Assembly: GCA_049889415.1 (NCBI GenBank)
Contig: JBMHDL010000003.1
Coordinates: 1 to 64,000 of the forward strand
Reading direction: 5' to 3'
Source: JAYQKL01 sp049889415
GTDB lineage: Bacteria; Pseudomonadota; Alphaproteobacteria; RS24
DNA: 64,000 nt
Part shown: one piece after another, positions 39,301 to 48,149 of the stretch
How positions within the stretch are numbered: the first letter of the stretch is position 1
How the letters are laid out: every line of letters begins with the position of its first letter
Program-made: the position numbers and the translations under genes
The notes under the pieces: generated by a model
Told to the model about the DNA's origin: nothing
Database searches by the model: none
What the model saw: the letters and a program-made list of their open reading frames with translations, nothing else

Positions 39301-40569
39301 TTACGGCGCCAAAGCCTGACAATCCATGCCGTGTTCAATCAGGTTCAGACATGCGCTTTTGGCTCCCGCTTCATCGAAATTTCTGTATCTAGCGCGATAG
39401 AAAACGCCACCACGGGTGCTGACGCTCATCATATGCGGTGCAGCCGACGCCAAAAGGTCAGGCATTTGTTCCCGTGCTTTCTCCAATTGTCGCCGCGCAT
39501 CACTTTGGCGGGTAAAGGCTCCGATCTGAATGCTCCAGCCCTGTTTCAAAACCGCCATAAGCGGGTCCTGGTCAGTTTGGGCTTGATCAACCAGATATCC
39601 GCCGATACGCCAATTCGTCACTTTTGAGTCTGTGGTGTAAAACGGGTGATTGCGATTTGCCCCGGTGGGCCTGCTTTTGAAAACCGGTTGGCGGACTGTA
39701 TTGGCGACAAGAGGGGCGGACATGTCCGAAAGATCTGCCGTTTGTGCATGGGCAATATATTTTTTCAGCAACCGCGCCATTTGCCGATCGCGCTGGCCGG
39801 CCGTTTTACCCCCCATAACGACCCCAATCAGGTTTTTGCCGCCTTTTTGGTAGAGGGATATCAGATTATATCCCGCGGCATTGGTGTATCCGGTTTTCAT
39901 TCCCTGGATTGCATCGACCTGGCGCATTAACCTGTTATGGGTGTAAAAGGTCGTGCCCCGGAAGGTGAACCGGTCATTTTTGAAATAGCCGGCATAGTGC
40001 GGGAAATCGGCCAACAGCCTGCGCGCCAGTTTCGCCATGTCGCGTGCTGTTGTGATCTGGTTTTTGTCGTGTAAACCGCTGGCATTTTCAAACTGCGTAT
40101 TGCGCAGGCCCAACTGTCTGGCTTTAGAGGTCATGTCACGGGCAAAATTTTGCTCCGAGCCGGCCAGATGTTCACCTAAGGCCACCGCAACATCATTGGC
40201 GGATTTGATAATTAGGGCATTGAGGGCATTTTCAATGCTCAGACCGTCGCCTTGTTTAAGGTAAAGTTTGGAAGCAGGTTGCCTTGCCGCTTTGGAGGAT
40301 ACAATTACCATGTCATTCATTTTGACATGTCCCTGGTCAAGTGCTTCAAAGACTAGATATGCAGTCATCAGCTTGGTTAGCGAGGCGGGGTAGCGTGGTA
40401 GGTCAGCTGCGCGGTGATACAGGGTCTTGCCGGTCGCGTCATCCACAATAATTGCGGCATAATTGCGTGCCAAAGTCTCCTTCGGGGCCCCGAACACAAG
40501 CAGCAGGCAGGCCAGCAGGAATGCCTGTCTGAGCATGTTTTTGATCGAAAAAATTGCCTTCAAGCGCAT
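39301..40569 (-). CDS. D-alanyl-D-alanine carboxypeptidase with SPOR domain
   Basis: This 422-residue serine penicillin-binding protein (family S11, DacA-like) trims the terminal D-Ala of peptidoglycan peptides. After a signal peptide (cleavage likely after TLA, about residue 34) it has SxxK at S63-K66 (SLTK), SxN at S123-N125 (SAND) and KTG at 225-227. A linker follows from about 300, and a C-terminal SPOR domain (about 350-422, WSIQIGAFTRQSDARRQLEKA), which binds denuded glycan strands at the division septum. This puts its action at the septum and gives it a likely link to the neighbouring mipZ. It is divergent from clpS-clpA. Confidence 0.92.
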   Translation of the reverse strand: MRLKAIFSIKNMLRQAFLLACLLLVFGAPKETLARNYAAIIVDDATGKTLYHRAADLPRYPASLTKLMTAYLVFEALDQGHVKMNDMVIVSSKAARQPASKLYLKQGDGLSIENALNALIIKSANDVAVALGEHLAGSEQNFARDMTSKARQLGLRNTQFENASGLHDKNQITTARDMAKLARRLLADFPHYAGYFKNDRFTFRGTTFYTHNRLMRQVDAIQGMKTGYTNAAGYNLISLYQKGGKNLIGVVMGGKTAGQRDRQMARLLKKYIAHAQTADLSDMSAPLVANTVRQPVFKSRPTGANRNHPFYTTDSKVTNWRIGGYLVDQAQTDQDPLMAVLKQGWSIQIGAFTRQSDARRQLEKAREQMPDLLASAAPHMMSVSTRGGVFYRARYRNFDEAGAKSACLNLIEHGMDCQALAP

Positions 40570-40668
40570 TTGTCACTCGAATCACTCAAAAATACGTCTA
40601 CAGGGTATCGTGTTTGGCTTGTAAGGCAAATATTTAACCCTACATAGAGACATGAGTGAAGGTTTTAG

Positions 40669-41076
40669 GTGCCATTTAGCGGCAAAAATGATGCAATGAA
40701 AAAGAAAAAAACAAACGCGGAGATGCTGGAAAGCCCCATTGTCCTGCAGGATACGCCGACCCCACCCGGAGGCGAAGATGGCGGGGAAACAGGCATCATT
40801 ACCAAAACCAGGCCGAAAACAAAGAAACCTTCTCTATACAAGGTTCTTTTGCTTAATGATGATTACACCCCTATGGAATTTGTCATTCATGTTCTGCAGC
40901 GTTTTTTCAATAAGAACATGGAAGAGGCGACAAAAATTATGTTGCATGTGCACCAGAATGGTGTTGGGATTTGTGGTGTGTTCACCTATGAAGTCGCGGA
41001 GACCAAGGTGACACAAGTGGTGGATTTGGCGCGTCAGCATCAACATCCGCTGCAATGTACGATGGAAAAGGATTAG
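40669..41076 (+). CDS. clpS: Clp protease adaptor protein ClpS
   Basis: ClpS binds N-degron substrates and hands them to ClpA. The conserved domain starts near residue 55 with YKVLLLNDDYTPMEFVIHVL, followed by NGVGICGVFTYEVAETKV. The N-terminal tail is long, lysine-rich and presumably flexible. The GTG at 40669 (135 residues) has a good ribosome-binding site (GAAGG six bases upstream), while the ATG at 40696 (126 residues) has none visible; I favour GTG but not strongly. clpA begins three bases after the stop. Confidence 0.92.
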   Translation: MPFSGKNDAMKKKKTNAEMLESPIVLQDTPTPPGGEDGGETGIITKTRPKTKKPSLYKVLLLNDDYTPMEFVIHVLQRFFNKNMEEATKIMLHVHQNGVGICGVFTYEVAETKVTQVVDLARQHQHPLQCTMEKD

Positions 41077-41079
41077 ATT

Positions 41080-43383
41080 ATGCCGGCATTTTCAAAAGGT
41101 CTGGAGCAGGGGTTGCATACGGCGCTTGAGCTGGCGAATGAACGCAATCATGAGTTTGCGACCTTGGAACATCTCCTTCTAGCTCTGCTTGAGGATGAGG
41201 AGACCAGGGCGGTTCTGGATGCCTGCGCAGTGGACATTGAACGACTTGAGGAGAGCCTGTCGGCATATGTTGATAATGAACTTTCAGGCCTGGTATCCCC
41301 TGAGGATGAGGACTGCAAACCGACGGCCGGTTTCCAGCGGGTCATTCAACGGGCCGTAATCCATGTCCAGTCTTCCGGACGCGAGGAAGTGACCGGCGCG
41401 AATGTTTTGGTGGCCCTGTTCTCCGAACGCGAGAGCCATGCGACCTTTTTCCTGCAGGAGCAGGATATGACCCGCTATGATGCCGTCAATTTTATTGCCC
41501 ACGGTATTTCCAAAAATCCCGGCATGACCGAGGAGCGCCATGTCAGTGGTGTCGATGATGATGAGGACGGCGCCGGCCTGCAGGCGAGCGAGTCTGCACT
41601 GACGGCTTATTGCGTCAATCTCAATGACAAGGCTCGTGACGGAAAGGTTGACCCGCTGATCGGGCGTGCCCGTGAGGTTGAACGGACCATCCAGATCTTA
41701 TGCCGGCGCAACAAGAACAATCCCATTCTTGTCGGGGATCCCGGCGTCGGCAAAACCGCCATTGCAGAAGGATTGGCCAGAAAAATTATTGAAAATGAGG
41801 TTCCGGACGTCTTACAGGACAATGTGATTTATTCGCTTGATATGGGTGCACTGCTCGCGGGAACGCGGTATCGCGGTGATTTTGAAGAGCGCATCAAGCA
41901 AATCATGAAAGAGCTTGAAGACTACCCGGAAGCCGTTCTTTTTATTGATGAAATTCATACGGTGATTGGGGCGGGCGCCACCTCGGGCGGGGCGATGGAC
42001 GCTTCCAATCTGCTTAAGCCGGCGTTGCAGAATGGGGGGCTTCGCTGTATTGGTTCAACCACCTATAAGGAATACAGGCAGCATTTTGAAAAAGACCGTG
42101 CCTTGGCCAGACGTTTCCAGAAAATTGACGTTAATGAGCCAAGCCTGGATGACTCAATTAAAATCCTGCGGGGTTTGAAGCCCTATTTCGAAACCTTTCA
42201 TAAAGTCCGCTATACACATGACGCCATTAAGGCGGCTGTTGAGTTATCCTCCCGATACATGGCCGACCGCAAACTGCCGGACAAAGCCATTGATGTCATT
42301 GACGAAGTTGGTGCAGCGCAGATGCTTCTGTCGCCTTCGAAGCGCAAAAAAACCATCGGGGTCAAGGATGTTGAGAACACCATCGCAACCATGGCGCGGA
42401 TACCGTCCAAAACCGTCAGTAAAAATGACGAGGAGAAGCTTAGGGATCTGGATATCGGCCTGAAGCGGGTTGTATTTGGTCAGAATGAGGCGATTGACGC
42501 TCTGTCCGCTGCCATCAAACTGTCTCGGGCCGGCCTGCGTGAGGAAAACAAGCCTATCGGGTGCTATTTGTTCTCGGGTCCGACCGGTGTTGGCAAAACC
42601 GAGGTTGCCCGACAGCTGTCCGATATTCTTGGTGTAGAGCTGCTGCGTTTTGACATGTCCGAATATATGGAACGCCATACAGTCTCGCGGATGCTTGGTG
42701 CGCCTCCCGGTTATGTCGGCTATGACCAGGGCGGTCTCTTGACGGATGGAGTTGACCAGCACCCGCATTGCGTATTGTTGCTCGACGAAATTGAAAAGGC
42801 CCATCCCGACATGTTCAACATCCTGCTGCAGGTCATGGACAATGGAGCGCTAACCGACAGCAATGGGCGTAAGGTGGATTTCCGCAATGTGATCTTGATC
42901 ATGACCACCAATGCCGGCGCCGCCGACATGGAAAAGCCACCAATGGGCTTTGGTCGCGAAGTCCGGACTGGAGATGATGAAGAGGCGATTACCAAAATGT
43001 TTGCACCCGAATTCCGCAACCGTCTGGATGCGATCGTTCCATTCGGGCATTTGCCGCCGGAGGTGGTCGCGCGGGTGGTTGAGAAATTCATCCTCCAGCT
43101 TGAAGTTCAACTGGCTGACCGCAACGTCATTATTGAACTCAGCCCGGAAGCGGCAAGCTGGATTGCTGATGAAGGCTATGACAAAAATATGGGAGCCCGC
43201 CCGTTGGCGCGTCTGATTCAGGAGACCATCAAGAAGCCGCTGGCGGATGAGGTGCTGTTCGGCAAGCTGAAAAATGGCGGTGTCGTCAAGGTCGGTGTTG
43301 GGAAGGACGAGAAACTGTCACTGTCCTATGAGCCGCATGACAACAAGCCCAGCAAAAGCAAAAAAGACAAAGTTAAGGTCTGA
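41080..43383 (+). CDS. clpA: ATP-dependent Clp protease ATPase subunit ClpA
   Basis: This 767-residue AAA+ unfoldase feeds proteins to ClpP. It has an N-terminal Clp repeat domain (about 1-150), a first ATPase domain with Walker A GDPGVGKTA near residues 220-228, and a second with GPTGVGKTE near 503-511 and the Walker B LLLDEIEKAHPD. The C-terminal D2 small domain follows with GARPLARLIQ. Length is near that of E. coli ClpA (758). It is in operon with its adaptor clpS; clpP is not in the window. Confidence 0.96.
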   Translation: MPAFSKGLEQGLHTALELANERNHEFATLEHLLLALLEDEETRAVLDACAVDIERLEESLSAYVDNELSGLVSPEDEDCKPTAGFQRVIQRAVIHVQSSGREEVTGANVLVALFSERESHATFFLQEQDMTRYDAVNFIAHGISKNPGMTEERHVSGVDDDEDGAGLQASESALTAYCVNLNDKARDGKVDPLIGRAREVERTIQILCRRNKNNPILVGDPGVGKTAIAEGLARKIIENEVPDVLQDNVIYSLDMGALLAGTRYRGDFEERIKQIMKELEDYPEAVLFIDEIHTVIGAGATSGGAMDASNLLKPALQNGGLRCIGSTTYKEYRQHFEKDRALARRFQKIDVNEPSLDDSIKILRGLKPYFETFHKVRYTHDAIKAAVELSSRYMADRKLPDKAIDVIDEVGAAQMLLSPSKRKKTIGVKDVENTIATMARIPSKTVSKNDEEKLRDLDIGLKRVVFGQNEAIDALSAAIKLSRAGLREENKPIGCYLFSGPTGVGKTEVARQLSDILGVELLRFDMSEYMERHTVSRMLGAPPGYVGYDQGGLLTDGVDQHPHCVLLLDEIEKAHPDMFNILLQVMDNGALTDSNGRKVDFRNVILIMTTNAGAADMEKPPMGFGREVRTGDDEEAITKMFAPEFRNRLDAIVPFGHLPPEVVARVVEKFILQLEVQLADRNVIIELSPEAASWIADEGYDKNMGARPLARLIQETIKKPLADEVLFGKLKNGGVVKVGVGKDEKLSLSYEPHDNKPSKSKKDKVKV

Positions 43384-43410
43384 CCTCGCGTATTTTACTG
43401 CATTTTATTG

Positions 43411-43842
43411 TCAGGCGGAGCCGAGCGCGGCCCTGATTTTTTCCGCATGGCGTTCCAATATGGCTGGATCCTCCATATCCCTTGCGTGAAAGCCCATTTC
43501 TAGGCCCTGATTGCGCGGGATGATGTGAAAATGTGTATGAAAGACCGTTTGACCCGCTGCCGGTCCGTTCAACTGGACGATCTGGATGCCCTCAGCGGCC
43601 ATCGCCTTTTTGACGGCGGGGGCCAGACGGTGAACGGCCGCGATAAGGGCGGCGGCGTCAGCAGGAGAGATATCCATCATGTTAACGGACGGGGTTTTTG
43701 GAATGACGAGTGTGTGCCCGTCACTTTGCGGCATGACATCCATGAAGGCGAGGGTCATGTCATCCTCATGGACCTTGACGCAGGGCAGTTCGCCGCGCAG
43801 GATTTTCGCGAAGACATTATCTTGATCGTAACTGTCAGTCAT
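43411..43842 (-). CDS. HIT-family nucleotide-binding protein
   Basis: The 143-residue protein has the histidine triad HTHFHII (H102, H104, H106), the catalytic site of HIT hydrolases and transferases that act on adenosine phosphoramidates or dinucleoside polyphosphates. The N-terminus FAKILRGELPCVKVHED and GHTLVIPK near residues 42-49 are typical of the Hint branch. Its start overlaps the stop of the FemAB-like gene by eight bases, making it the last gene of that operon. Biological substrate unknown. Confidence 0.88.
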   Translation of the reverse strand: MTDSYDQDNVFAKILRGELPCVKVHEDDMTLAFMDVMPQSDGHTLVIPKTPSVNMMDISPADAAALIAAVHRLAPAVKKAMAAEGIQIVQLNGPAAGQTVFHTHFHIIPRNQGLEMGFHARDMEDPAILERHAEKIRAALGSA

Positions 43843-45019
43843 GGTTCTGATCCTGTTGTTTAAACGGTGTGTGGGTGCTTAATACGGACATGTCATTTTC
43901 AACGTGACGGCGTTCCTGTTCAAGGTAATTTTCCACGGCGGCACGAAAGCCTTCATGTGGAATATGGTGTGCGGAATAGGTGCGGGTGGGAACATAACCA
44001 CGGGCCAGCTTATGCGTGCCCTGCGCCCCGGCTTCAACGCGCTTGAGGCCTCTGGTAATGGCAAAGTCAATCGCCTGATAATAGCAGCATTCAAAATGCA
44101 GAAAGGGATGATCCTCCGAGCACCCCCAATGGCGCCCGAACAGGGTCCGGGAGCCAATGAAATTCAAGGCACCGGCGACATATTGACCGGCACGTTTCGC
44201 CATGATCAGCAGAGTCCTGTCAGCCATACCGGTCTGAATCCGGCTGAAAAAATCCCGCTTTAGATAGGGTTCTCCCCATTTGCGGAAGCCGGTGTCGAGG
44301 TAGAAACCGTAAAAGGCGTCCCAATGGGCTTCGGTTAATTCATTGCCTGTGACCCATTCAATCTCAATGTCATTTTCAACGGCTTTTTGGCGTTCCTTTT
44401 TCAGATTCTTGCGTTTGCGTGAAGACAAGTCGGCAAGGAAGTCGTCAAAGTGTCGATAACCTGCATTCAGCCAGTGAAATTGCTGGTCTGTACGCAGCAA
44501 AAACCCTTCACTGCCGAGTTTGCGCCATTCCTGTTCGGTAAGAAAATTCAGATGCAGGCTCGACAAGCCAAGCTGCTCCGTCATGGCCGCGGCCTCCTGC
44601 GCCAGAGCCGTTGCCAGCATCTCGCTGTTATCGCCCGGAGCGACAAGCAGACGTCTGCCGCTGGCCGGAGTGAAGGGAATGGCGCAGAGCAGTTTCGGGT
44701 AATATTGCCCCCCGGCACGATGAAAAGCGTCAGCCCAGCCATGATCGAAAATATATTCCCCCTGACTGTGGCTTTTGAGATAAAGCGGCATGACGGCGCA
44801 GATTTGGTTTGATCGCTCGTCTGTGAGGCTGAGGTGATGTGCGCCCCAGCCGGTCTCCGGTGTGGCGGATTTACTCAGCTCCAACGCTGCCAAAAAGGCG
44901 TGATCGAGAAACGGATTGTAGTCCTGATCAACTGGATTGGCACAACGGTTCCAATCCGCTGCGCTGATGTCGGAAATGGTTTTATGAATGTTCAGTTTCC
45001 ATTGCGAAGAGTCAGTCAC
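43835..45019 (-). CDS. FemAB-like acyltransferase family protein (DUF482/COG3146)
   Basis: The 394-residue protein fits the COG3146 family of GNAT-fold, FemAB-like proteins, often labelled peptidogalycan biosynthesis protein; function is unproven. Visible features are LSLTDERSNQICAVMPLYLKSHS near residues 63-85, SSRKRKNLKKERQKA near 199-213 and GAQGTHKLARGYVP near 340-353. No signal peptide is seen. It overlaps the RidA gene upstream and the HIT gene downstream by eight bases each, a tight three-gene arrangement. Confidence 0.8.
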   Translation of the reverse strand: MTDSSQWKLNIHKTISDISAADWNRCANPVDQDYNPFLDHAFLAALELSKSATPETGWGAHHLSLTDERSNQICAVMPLYLKSHSQGEYIFDHGWADAFHRAGGQYYPKLLCAIPFTPASGRRLLVAPGDNSEMLATALAQEAAAMTEQLGLSSLHLNFLTEQEWRKLGSEGFLLRTDQQFHWLNAGYRHFDDFLADLSSRKRKNLKKERQKAVENDIEIEWVTGNELTEAHWDAFYGFYLDTGFRKWGEPYLKRDFFSRIQTGMADRTLLIMAKRAGQYVAGALNFIGSRTLFGRHWGCSEDHPFLHFECCYYQAIDFAITRGLKRVEAGAQGTHKLARGYVPTRTYSAHHIPHEGFRAAVENYLEQERRHVENDMSVLSTHTPFKQQDQNHD

Positions 45020-45482
45020 ACCGAACCTCGAAAAGGGCGTCTATTTCCACTGCCCAACCCAAGGGCAGGCTGGCGACGCCGACGGCTGAGCGGGCATGAC
45101 GTCCGCTGTCCCCGAGCACATCGCCGATCAAGTCGGAGGCGCCATTAATGATTTGCGGATGTTGGGTGAAATCAGCTGTGGCGTTGACAAAGCCGTTGAG
45201 TTTGAGGCATCTGCGCAGGCGGCTCCAGTCCCCCTCCAGAGCCTGCTGGACCTGCGCCAGAATATTGACAGCGCATAAACGCGCCGCCATATGTGCCGTC
45301 TCAAGGTCAAGGTCCGCCCCGGATGTACCGGTAATGGCTGTGCCATCGCCATCCACCGGTCCCTGTCCGGAAACATGAAGAAGACCGGCGCTCAGCGTGA
45401 ACGGGGCATAGCTGGCCAAAGCTGGCTTGGGGGCCGGCAGGAAAAGACCCAGGCGTTCGAGATTTTGGGGAATATGCTTCAT
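45012..45482 (-). CDS. RidA-family protein
   Basis: The protein (156 residues from 45482, 160 from an ATG at 45494) belongs to the YjgF/YER057c/RidA family, whose best known members hydrolyse reactive enamine/imine intermediates to ketoacids. Characteristic are LHVSGQGPVDGDG in the N-terminal half and RSAVGVASLPLGWAVEIDALFEV at the end. It belongs to the larger atypical branch found in alphaproteobacteria. It overlaps the FemAB-like gene by eight bases. Neither start has a convincing ribosome-binding site; 45482 is chosen arbitrarily. Confidence 0.83.
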   Translation of the reverse strand: MKHIPQNLERLGLFLPAPKPALASYAPFTLSAGLLHVSGQGPVDGDGTAITGTSGADLDLETAHMAARLCAVNILAQVQQALEGDWSRLRRCLKLNGFVNATADFTQHPQIINGASDLIGDVLGDSGRHARSAVGVASLPLGWAVEIDALFEVRCD

Positions 45483-45524
45483 CTTAACATCCAAATTAGA
45501 TTGTCAATCTTGTCCGGCAAGGCA

Positions 45525-46814
45525 TCATGCTGATGATTTTCCAAGTCCGCGGCCTTTGCTGATTTTTTCCTGACCGAATTTTTTTCTGACCTTGTCAATG
45601 GCCCGTTCAGCGGAAATTCGTTTGTCCTTGTCCGGATCGGCAAGATCGAAGGGATCGGCCAATTCACCCTCCGTCAGCCCGGTATAGCCGATACCGATCA
45701 GGCGGTAAGCACGGTTTGGAAAGGCCTTTGCCTCCCTTTGCAGAAGCTCATTGCCGTGCTCAAAGAGGGTTTGCGCCATTTGCGAGGGATCCGAAAGTTT
45801 CCGGTTGCGGGTCAGGCTTTTGAAATCCGAAGTTTTCAATTTCAGGACAACAGTTGTGCCGGCCATGTTTTTGTCTTTGCAGCGCCGGGAGACTTTTTCA
45901 CATAATCGCCAAAGGTTTTTTTGCAAAAAATCAAGGTCAAGTCTGTCAGCGTCAAATGTTGTTTCGGCCGAGATGCTCTTGGCCTGCCGGCCCGGTGTGA
46001 TCAACCGGCTGTCTACACCCCGTGAAAGCCGCGACAAATGCAGACCGAATTGCCCGTAGCGGCGCATCAACTCCTGCTCATCCATTTTCTGAAGTTGACG
46101 ACATTGCGTAATGCCGTCACGGGCCAATTTTTTTTGTGACTGGGCGCCGACGCCCCATAGCTTTGAAACCGGCAATTCCGCAAGGTACTCTTTGGTTTCT
46201 GCGGCCCCGATGACTGTAAATCCGTTCGGCTTGTCCATGTCAGAGGCTAGCTTGGCCAGAAATTTATTATGACTTAGACCGACCGAGACGGTCACACCGA
46301 CCCGGCGCTTGATCTGTTTGGCCAGACGTGCCAATTGCGCTGCCGGCGGCTCGCCATGCAAGCGGTTGGTCCCGGTCAGGTCCAGAAAGGCCTCGTCAAT
46401 TGAGACGGGCTGGACCAGCGGCGTCAAATTCTGCATCATTTCCCGGATGGCCAGGCCTGCTTCCTGATATTTTTCCATTCTGGGCTTGATGACGACCGCA
46501 TCAGGGCACAGCTGCAATGCCTTGAACATCGGCATGGCGGAGCGTACCCCTTTAATGCGGGCTATGTAACAGCAGGTCGAGACCACACCCCGCTTGCCAC
46601 CGCCAATGATGACGGCTTTGTTCTCAAGGCTTGGGTCGTCACGTTTCTCGACTGCAGCAAAAAAGGCATCACAGTCAATATGTGCGATGGGGAGCATGTT
46701 CAGTTCCGGATGCGACAACAGGCGCGGACTTTTGCAGGATACACATCTGTCTGCAGGCGCATCAGTATACCCCATACAGTCGCGGCACATGGTCATCATG
46801 GATATTCGATTCAT
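45525..46814 (-). CDS. dinB: DNA polymerase IV with N-terminal zinc ribbon
   Basis: This 429-residue Y-family polymerase copies damaged DNA. The catalytic core starts with HIDCDAFFAAVE (D47, D49) and has VSIDEAFLDLTG near residues 136-147. It is longer than E. coli DinB (351): four cysteines (C10, C13, C24, C27) form a zinc-ribbon-like N-terminal extension, known in other alphaproteobacterial DinB proteins. The C-terminal beta-clamp motif cannot be confirmed. An alphaproteobacterial SOS-box-like sequence lies 26 bases upstream. The first of four nearby ATG codons is used; the cysteines are lost only with a start beyond residue 10. Confidence 0.92.
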   Translation of the reverse strand: MNRISMMTMCRDCMGYTDAPADRCVSCKSPRLLSHPELNMLPIAHIDCDAFFAAVEKRDDPSLENKAVIIGGGKRGVVSTCCYIARIKGVRSAMPMFKALQLCPDAVVIKPRMEKYQEAGLAIREMMQNLTPLVQPVSIDEAFLDLTGTNRLHGEPPAAQLARLAKQIKRRVGVTVSVGLSHNKFLAKLASDMDKPNGFTVIGAAETKEYLAELPVSKLWGVGAQSQKKLARDGITQCRQLQKMDEQELMRRYGQFGLHLSRLSRGVDSRLITPGRQAKSISAETTFDADRLDLDFLQKNLWRLCEKVSRRCKDKNMAGTTVVLKLKTSDFKSLTRNRKLSDPSQMAQTLFEHGNELLQREAKAFPNRAYRLIGIGYTGLTEGELADPFDLADPDKDKRISAERAIDKVRKKFGQEKISKGRGLGKSSA

Positions 46815-46839
46815 CTGCGTATTGTGCGGCAGATAGTGG

Positions 46840-46854
46840 TTTCAGTGCAAGTTC
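46840..46854 (-). promoter_or_regulatory. Possible LexA (SOS) box before dinB
   Basis: Read on the minus strand, GAAC (46854-46851), seven bases and GAAA (46843-46840) match seven of eight positions of the alphaproteobacterial SOS box GAAC-N7-GAAC. It lies 26 bases upstream of the dinB start and overlaps the stop codon of the preceding HAD gene. Confidence 0.45.
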
Positions 46855-47509
46855 AGTCAGCCAGCTTTTGCAAAATCCACGCTCTCGCTTCCGGCCAGTC
46901 ATCAATGCGTGCGCTGGCCTTTTTTGCCGGTCCCATCATGGTCCGCAGGCGTTTGTCGGCGATCATATGGATGCGGTGGGTGTCCGGAGCATGGTCGGCG
47001 ACACTGTCAATATTGTGAAAAATATCATCGAGGAAAAACACCGGGGCAGCCATTTCCGAGGTAATCCATTTCACGGCCGGCCCTTTGGGTCCGCTGCCGA
47101 CGATCACCGGATAATCCATGCCGTGGCCCCTGAGGTTCTCGATGCGTTGCCCGCGTTGGGCGAGGGGGAGATTGGTCAAAACGATGATTTGGGCGTGTTC
47201 GGACAATATGGTCAGGCTGTTAACGGCTTCCTCGACCGGCTGGAAATTCAAGGTTTCCGCTTCAAAAAAAGTGTCCAGCAGATCCGACATGTTGACATCC
47301 GCCGGGTCATCGGTGCCTTTGTGCTTGATATTGCCGTTCAATTTGAAGCTTTGCAGGTCAATCCAAAGTTCCTGGCGGTCAAGATAATGCTCAAACTGTA
47401 CCATGAACTGAAGCAGCACCTCATCCGCATCCGAAATGATCAGAGGGCGGGCCGGATCAAGGTCCAGTTCCGCGCATTGGTTAATGATGTCTTGTGAAAG
47501 GTCTGACAC
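46853..47509 (-). CDS. HAD-superfamily hydrolase-like protein
   Basis: The 218-residue protein has a HAD motif I as ISDADEVL (D27, D29), a motif II threonine in VLTNLP, a lysine in GPKGPAVKW and an acidic motif IV in FFLDDIFHNIDSV. The active-site layout is intact but the substrate is unknown. It is found next to dinB in other alphaproteobacteria, so it may be a conserved neighbour of unclear function. It follows the DUF3572 gene by 37 bases. Confidence 0.75.
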   Translation of the reverse strand: MSDLSQDIINQCAELDLDPARPLIISDADEVLLQFMVQFEHYLDRQELWIDLQSFKLNGNIKHKGTDDPADVNMSDLLDTFFEAETLNFQPVEEAVNSLTILSEHAQIIVLTNLPLAQRGQRIENLRGHGMDYPVIVGSGPKGPAVKWITSEMAAPVFFLDDIFHNIDSVADHAPDTHRIHMIADKRLRTMMGPAKKASARIDDWPEARAWILQKLAD

Positions 47510-47546
47510 GTTGTAACTCCTGACAACAAGTTAGGGCTGCAGGTGC

Positions 47547-47828
47547 TTATGTCCAGTGCGGGGTATTCCCGCCAGGCAGGGCTTGGCGGGCCAGGGCCGG
47601 GAGTTCCTTATCCGTCTCCGTTTCGTCGCAAAAGGCGATGATCAGTTCTTCATCGGAGAGGAAAAAATCCATCATCCCGCCCAGCATTTCGGGATCAGAG
47701 GCATGGACGATCAAATCAATCGGGTCAATGCCGGACAGACGGGCAAACCGCACCATCGCGTCTTCATCCCTGGCAATCCATTCGAGGATTTTTAAAGCCA
47801 AAATTTCAGCGTCATTTTCCGTCATCAA
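47547..47828 (-). CDS. DUF3572 family protein
   Basis: The 93-residue protein matches DUF3572, a small family of alphaproteobacteria without known function. Recognisable stretches are AEILALKILEWIARDEDAMVRF near residues 7-28 and LAGxDP-like GIDPIDLIVHASDPEMLGG near 33-51. No membrane segment. It is acidic and largely helical. In other alphaproteobacteria it commonly lies by divK and pleD; here it is followed toward rpmG only by a terminator. Tandem ATG codons at 47828 and 47825. Confidence 0.82.
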   Translation of the reverse strand: MMTENDAEILALKILEWIARDEDAMVRFARLSGIDPIDLIVHASDPEMLGGMMDFFLSDEELIIAFCDETETDKELPALARQALPGGNTPHWT

Positions 47829-47853
47829 TGTATCCTGACCCGGGTAAAGGGAT

Positions 47854-47890
47854 AAAAAAAGCCGCCCTCGTGAATGAGACCGGCTTTTTT
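47854..47890 (-). terminator. Terminator downstream of rpmG
   Basis: Ten bases AAAAAAGCCG (47855-47864) pair exactly with CGGCTTTTTT (47881-47890), and CTC/GAG pair inside the 16-base loop. T tracts flank both sides, so it could work in both directions. It closes the rpmG transcript on the minus strand and separates it from DUF3572. Confidence 0.8.
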
Positions 47891-47907
47891 AACGACAAAA
47901 GAACAGG

Positions 47908-48075
47908 CTATTTAATTTTGCCTTCCTTGAATTCCACGTGCTTGCGGGCCACCGGATCGTATTTCCGGACCACCATTTTTTCCGTCATGGTGCGGGCGTT
48001 TTTCTTCGTCACGTAGAAAAAACCAGTGCCGGCAGTGCTTTCGAGCTTGATTTTAACCGTTGTCGGCTTTGCCAT
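47908..48075 (-). CDS. rpmG: 50S ribosomal protein L33
   Basis: A 55-residue protein that starts MAKPTTVKIKLESTAGTGF and ends VEFKEGKIK. It is L33, a small basic 50S protein near the E site. It has no cysteine pairs, so it is the zinc-independent form. GAGG nine bases before the ATG serves as ribosome-binding site. It is monocistronic, with its own terminator 18 bases after the stop. Confidence 0.95.
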   Translation of the reverse strand: MAKPTTVKIKLESTAGTGFFYVTKKNARTMTEKMVVRKYDPVARKHVEFKEGKIK

Positions 48076-48149
48076 GAATCTGTCCTCATAAGATCTGAAT
48101 TTTGCGTGAAACTAACCTTTTTAACGCTTAAGTCAAGTCTGAAATCAGG

